Part shown: positions 5,475 to 8,708 of the stretch, one piece after another
Layout of the letters: every line of letters starts with the position of its first letter
Position numbering within the stretch: position 1 is the first letter of the stretch
NCBI GenBank assembly: GCA_021200895.1
Contig: JAJQFX010000051.1
Location: forward strand, 1-8,708
Source of the DNA: Clostridiales bacterium
GTDB taxonomy: Bacteria > Bacillota > Clostridia > Oscillospirales > Oscillospiraceae
DNA length: 8,708 nucleotides
Direction: 5' to 3'
The notes under the pieces: model-generated
The model's database searches: none
What the model saw: only the letters and a program-made list of their open reading frames with translations
Told to the model about the DNA's origin: nothing
Position numbers and translations under genes: made by a program

Positions 5475-6074
5475 ATGAGCGGACAAATGATTATCACCAT
5501 CGGCCGTGAATTTGGCAGCGGCGGCCACGAAATCGCGGAACTTATCGCCTCCCACTATGGCATTGCCTTTTATGACAAGCAGCTGATTCAGGAGGTGGCG
5601 GAGGACGGCATGATCAGCCCCTCCGTGGTGGCCCAGTTTGATGAGAAGCCCCTGAGCGTCTTTGCCCGGCCCATGCCCGGCGACGGCAGCAACCTGTCCA
5701 TGGAGCAGCAAATTGCCCTGCGCACCTTCACCTACCTGAACAAGCAGGCCAATGTGAACAAGGCGTCCTTCGTGGTGGTGGGCCGCTGCGCGGAGTGCTT
5801 CCTGGTGGGCAACCCCGCCCTGACCAGGATTTTTGTGCTGGGCGACCAGGAGGTGAAGCGCAAGCGCATTATGGAGAAGTATCAGCTGGACGGAAAGCAG
5901 GCCCTTCTGCGGATGCGCCGGGAGGACAAGCTCCGCAAGAGCTACCACAACTTCTACTGCGAGAGCAAGTGGGGCGACAGCCGCACCCATGACCTGTGCA
6001 TCAATTCCTCCCTGCTGGGGGTGGAAAAGACTGCGGAGGCCCTGATTCAGTACCTTGACCTGCGGTACGCCTGA
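5475..6074 (+). CDS. cytidylate kinase-like P-loop protein (PF13189-type)
   Basis: A 199-residue soluble protein of the 'cytidylate kinase-like' family, common in Clostridia and without a proven substrate as far as I know. IITIGREFGSGGHEIA (6-21) is the family's P-loop. It lacks the usual Walker A lysine: a glycine (G17) occupies that place by my alignment to GPSGAGKGT. YDKQLIQEVAE (33-43) follows, then VVGRCAECFL (101-110), and RREDKLRKSYHNFYCESKWGD (about 148-168) with the arginine-rich lid, ending in DLCINSSLLGVE. ATG 5475 follows AAAGGAG (5461-5467) by 7 nt. An in-frame ATG at 5433 would add 14 residues, but it falls only about 3 nt after the predicted transcription start and has no ribosome site. 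The gene is monocistronic and converges on the minus-strand AI-2E gene. True CMP kinases (cmk) are longer and carry the lysine, so housekeeping CMP kinase activity should not be assumed. Confidence 0.88.
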   Translation: MSGQMIITIGREFGSGGHEIAELIASHYGIAFYDKQLIQEVAEDGMISPSVVAQFDEKPLSVFARPMPGDGSNLSMEQQIALRTFTYLNKQANVNKASFVVVGRCAECFLVGNPALTRIFVLGDQEVKRKRIMEKYQLDGKQALLRMRREDKLRKSYHNFYCESKWGDSRTHDLCINSSLLGVEKTAEALIQYLDLRYA

Positions 6075-6103
6075 GCGCCCACTGATACCCCGTGGACCAC
6101 AAA

Positions 6104-6145
6104 ACAGCGCGGCCAGCCGCTCTTCTGGAGCGGCAGCCGCGCTGT
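6104..6145. terminator. long hairpin terminator between convergent genes
   Basis: ACAGCGCGGC (6104-6113) pairs perfectly with GCCGCGCTGT (6136-6145). After a CA/A internal loop, GCCGCTC (6116-6122) pairs with GAGCGGC (6128-6134) around a 5-nt loop. The minus strand continues TTTTGTGG, a fair T-tract for the AI-2E gene ending at 6179. The plus strand continues AAGTTTGTCTG, which is weaker, so it probably serves both genes but best the minus strand. Confidence 0.85.
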
Positions 6146-6178
6146 AAGTTTGTCTGTGTGCCAATGGCGGGACGCGCC

Positions 6179-7471
6179 TTATTTCCGGGTGGGGTCCTTC
6201 ACCTTCGGGTATTTATATTCGCCGTCCGGCTGCTGCTCCACCTCGTCCAGGTTGATATAATCCTCCGTCAGGAGGGACAGCTTCCGCTTGGACAGCCTGG
6301 CGCTGACGAAGTCAGACACCAGCGAGTAAATGACGGCGAACAGCGGCACCCCCAACAGCATCCCGGCGAAGCCGAACAGCCCGCCGAAGAAGATGATGGA
6401 GAACAGCACCCAGAAGGAGGAAAGACCCGTGGTGTTGCCCAGAATCTTCGGCCCCAGGATGTTGCCGTCGAACTGCTGCAAAATCAGGATGAAGATGGCG
6501 AAGTACACCGCCTGAATGGGGCTGTACATCAGAATCAGCACCGCGCAGGGAATCGCCCCCAGAAACGGCCCGAAGAAGGGGATGATATTGGTGACGCCAA
6601 TAATTACGCTGATTAGGGTGGGGTAGGGCATCCGCATGATGCTGACCCCGATGAAGCAGATAATGCCGATAATCAGCGAATCCAGCAGCTTGCCCCGGAT
6701 GAAGCCGCCCATCACCTGGTTGGTGTAGCGCATCTGATAGACGACCTTGTTGCCCCGCTTCGGGCCCAGAAGGGCGTAGGTCATCTGCTTCACCTGACCG
6801 ATCATCGTTGTCTTTTCCACCAGCAGGTAAGCGGCCACGATGAAGCCCAGCACCAGGTTTTTGATGGCGGTCACGGCGGCCATCAGGCCGGAGAACAGGG
6901 TGCTGACGATGGAGGAAACGTTGTCAAAGTTCCCGGAGAAGTCCTCCAGCAGAGGCCGCAGAGTGCTGCTGGCCCAGTTCGCCAGGGAGGCGTACAGGTT
7001 ATTCAGAATGTCCTCCAGGTTCTGATAAACATCAGGATAGTCTACCAGGAAGTCCTCCGACCATGCCTCGATGCGGGTCAGGTAGGTGGGCAGGGCGTTG
7101 ATGATGCCCGAAATGCTTTCCACAAACCGGGGGACGACCAGGGCAAACAGGCCGCTGATGACCAGGATACCGGTCAAAATGCAGGCCAGGACGGAGACGA
7201 CCGTGCTGATGGATTTAGACCACCGCTCCCGCATGACGGAGCCCAGCAGCTCCCGCAGGTTGCGCAGCAGGTAGTTGTACAGAGGGGCCAGCAGGTAGGC
7301 AATCAGGAAGCCCATCAGGAAGGGGGCGAGGATGTCCACCAGCTTTTTCAGCGCATTCAGAAAGACGGATATTTTTGCGAACAGGAAATAGATGGCAATG
7401 CTGGCGGCAATCATCAGAAAGCCGGTCAGCCCTGCGACCATATAATCCTTATATTTTGGGTTTTGCTTCAA
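6179..7471 (-). CDS. AI-2E family transporter (PerM/YtvI-type membrane protein)
   Basis: A 430-residue polytopic membrane protein of the family formerly called UPF0118. Members include exporters such as E. coli TqsA and Na+/H+-antiporter-like proteins, so the AI-2 name is nominal. Hydrophobic segments near residues 13-33, 46-66 and 89-113 precede a large soluble loop (about 114-185). Further segments lie near 203-217, 263-279, 285-315, 318-333 and 353-390, consistent with about eight helices. Family motifs are TNIIPFFGPFLGAIP (294-308) and QQFDGNILGPKILG (332-345). The start is TTG (7471-7469), supported by AGGAGG (7486-7481) 9 nt upstream; the first in-frame ATG is codon 11, inside the first helix region, with no such site. 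It lies 43 nt downstream of purB on the same strand with no terminator or clear promoter between, so the two are probably cotranscribed. The substrate is unknown. Confidence 0.92.
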   Translation of the reverse strand: MKQNPKYKDYMVAGLTGFLMIAASIAIYFLFAKISVFLNALKKLVDILAPFLMGFLIAYLLAPLYNYLLRNLRELLGSVMRERWSKSISTVVSVLACILTGILVISGLFALVVPRFVESISGIINALPTYLTRIEAWSEDFLVDYPDVYQNLEDILNNLYASLANWASSTLRPLLEDFSGNFDNVSSIVSTLFSGLMAAVTAIKNLVLGFIVAAYLLVEKTTMIGQVKQMTYALLGPKRGNKVVYQMRYTNQVMGGFIRGKLLDSLIIGIICFIGVSIMRMPYPTLISVIIGVTNIIPFFGPFLGAIPCAVLILMYSPIQAVYFAIFILILQQFDGNILGPKILGNTTGLSSFWVLFSIIFFGGLFGFAGMLLGVPLFAVIYSLVSDFVSARLSKRKLSLLTEDYINLDEVEQQPDGEYKYPKVKDPTRK

Positions 7472-7514
7472 CGCCGGTTCCCTCCTGTCTGCGGGGTTGA
7501 GGTGAAAGGACTGG

Positions 7515-8708
7515 TCAGACGTTCAGCTCCACTTGTTCCCCGGTGAGGGCGGAGGCGTACTGCTCCAGCACCGGCTGGACGCACTCCTGCAAAAATTCCT
7601 CCACCTGCTCCGGGCAGCGGCCGATGTAGTTGGACGGCTCCAGATGGGCGGACAGCTCCTCCTTCGTCATGCCGAACATGGGGTCGGCCGCAATCAGGTC
7701 GATGAGGTTGTTCTCCAGCCCCAGGTCTTTGACGTTGTGGCCGGCCTCCAGAGAGTGCTGGCGGATGCGCTCGTGGAGCTCCTGGCGGTTGCCGCCCCGC
7801 TTCACCGCGTCCATCATAATGTTTTCCGAGGCCATGAAGGGCAGCTCCTCCATGATGTGCTTCTCAATGACCTTTTCATGCACCACCAGGCCGGAGGTGA
7901 TGTTCTGGTAAATACCCAGGCAGGCGTCCACCGCCAGGAAGGCCTCCGGCACGGAGAGACGCTTGTTGGCGGAGTCGTCCAGCGTCCGCTCAAACCACTG
8001 GGAGGAGGCGGTGATGGCCGGGTTCATCACGTCAGACAGCACATAGCGGCTCAGGGCGCACATCCGCTCCGCACGCATGGGGTTGCGCTTGTAGGGCATG
8101 GCGGAGGAGCCGATTTGCCTGGACTCGAAGGGCTCTTCGATTTCCTTCATGTGGGCCAGCAGCCGCAGGTCGGTGGCGAATTTGCTGCACGACTGGGCGA
8201 TGCCCGCCAGGGTGTTCACCACATAGGTGTCCACCTTGCGGCTGTAGGTCTGGCCGGATACGGGTACCACCGCGTCAAAGCCCATCTCGGCGGCGATTTT
8301 CTGCTCCAGCTGGCGGCACTTCTTATGGTCGCCCTCGAACAGCTCCAGGAAGGAAGCCTGGGTGCCGGTGGTGCCCTTGCTGCCCAGCAGCTTCAGGTCG
8401 CTGATACGGTACTCCACCTCGTGCAAGTCCATCAGCAGCTCGTTCAGCCAGAGGGTGGCCCGCTTGCCCACGGTGGTCAGCTGGGCCGCCTGGAAGTGGG
8501 TGTAGCCCAGGGTGGGCAGGGCCTTGTACTGCTCAGCGAACTGGGCCAGGTTGGCGATGACCCGCACCAGCTCATCCCGTACCAGCTCCAGCGCTTCCTT
8601 CATCAGGATAATATCAGTATTGTCCCCCACATAGCAGCTGGTGGCCCCCAGGTGAATGATGGGCATGGCCTTGGGGCATTGGTCGCCGTAGGCGTGGATG
8701 TGGGCCAT
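7515..8708 (-). CDS. purB: adenylosuccinate lyase (5' partial, cut by the right edge)
   Basis: PurB cleaves SAICAR to AICAR and adenylosuccinate to AMP, each releasing fumarate, in purine synthesis; it is a cytosolic homotetramer of the fumarase/aspartase superfamily. 397 residues are visible. The first Met (8708-8706) is internal: family members continue upstream with roughly 80 residues, including the conserved HD motif, so the gene leaves the window. Counting from the edge, TSCYVGDNTD (23-32) and LGYTHFQAAQ (67-76, catalytic His71) precede the signature GSSAMPYKRNP (200-210; nt 8111-8079), which holds the catalytic serine. FERTLDDSANKR (239-250) and LPFMASENIMM (289-299) follow. The sequence resembles the animal ADSL type far more than B. 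subtilis PurB, judged from memory. Stop TGA at 7517-7515. It is the upstream gene of a probable two-gene unit with the AI-2E protein; its promoter is outside. Confidence 0.97.
   Translation of the reverse strand: MAHIHAYGDQCPKAMPIIHLGATSCYVGDNTDIILMKEALELVRDELVRVIANLAQFAEQYKALPTLGYTHFQAAQLTTVGKRATLWLNELLMDLHEVEYRISDLKLLGSKGTTGTQASFLELFEGDHKKCRQLEQKIAAEMGFDAVVPVSGQTYSRKVDTYVVNTLAGIAQSCSKFATDLRLLAHMKEIEEPFESRQIGSSAMPYKRNPMRAERMCALSRYVLSDVMNPAITASSQWFERTLDDSANKRLSVPEAFLAVDACLGIYQNITSGLVVHEKVIEKHIMEELPFMASENIMMDAVKRGGNRQELHERIRQHSLEAGHNVKDLGLENNLIDLIAADPMFGMTKEELSAHLEPSNYIGRCPEQVEEFLQECVQPVLEQYASALTGEQVELNV

Noticed and set aside
6092..6616. Plus-strand ORF over the 3' end of the AI-2E gene (174 codons)
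   Set aside because: It is the antisense of a clear membrane-protein frame and runs through the convergent terminator hairpin.

Overview
The window looks like chromosomal DNA from a GC-rich member of the class Clostridia. The gut Oscillospiraceae group (Flavonifractor/Lawsonibacter/Oscillibacter-like) is my best guess. The reasons are strong Shine-Dalgarno sites, sigma-A promoters with 17-bp spacers, G/C-rich third codon positions that create many long antisense shadow ORFs, and gene families typical of that group. The taxonomy is an inference. I see no mobile element, CRISPR array, tRNA or rRNA.

Layout, left to right. (1) A MocR/PdxR-type regulator, cut by the left edge, so only its linker and aminotransferase-like domain are visible (+, to 1148). 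(2) An AT-rich, T-biased intergenic region (1149-1476) with a probable terminator, a 32-bp tandem repeat, GTTAC/TGTTAC direct repeats and a good sigma-A promoter. It drives (3) a secreted YabE-like DUF348-G5-3D cell-wall protein (1477-2538) with a strong terminator. (4) rsmA/ksgA, 16S rRNA dimethyltransferase (2632-3489), with its own extended -10 promoter. (5) A near-consensus promoter followed at once by a 130-nt leader holding two terminator-like hairpins and a possible competing pairing, then (6) a MATE-family efflux pump (3727-5154). (7) A G-rich terminator and a non-coding stretch, then a cytidylate kinase-like P-loop protein (5475-6074). (8) A long hairpin between convergent genes. (9) On the minus strand, an AI-2E (PerM/YtvI-type) membrane protein (7471-6179), 43 nt downstream of (10) purB, adenylosuccinate lyase, cut by the right edge. 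These two probably form one transcription unit.

Most genes appear to be separate housekeeping units rather than one pathway. The YabE-like gene next to rsmA recalls the Bacillus order yabE-rnmV-ksgA, but rnmV is absent here. The most interesting non-coding signal is the MATE leader. A strong promoter fires directly into a terminator hairpin, a second terminator-like hairpin follows, and a duplicated 7-mer (AAACGGC) lets the right arm of the first hairpin pair instead with the left arm of the second. That is the layout expected of a transcription attenuator or an undescribed riboswitch-like element controlling an efflux pump.
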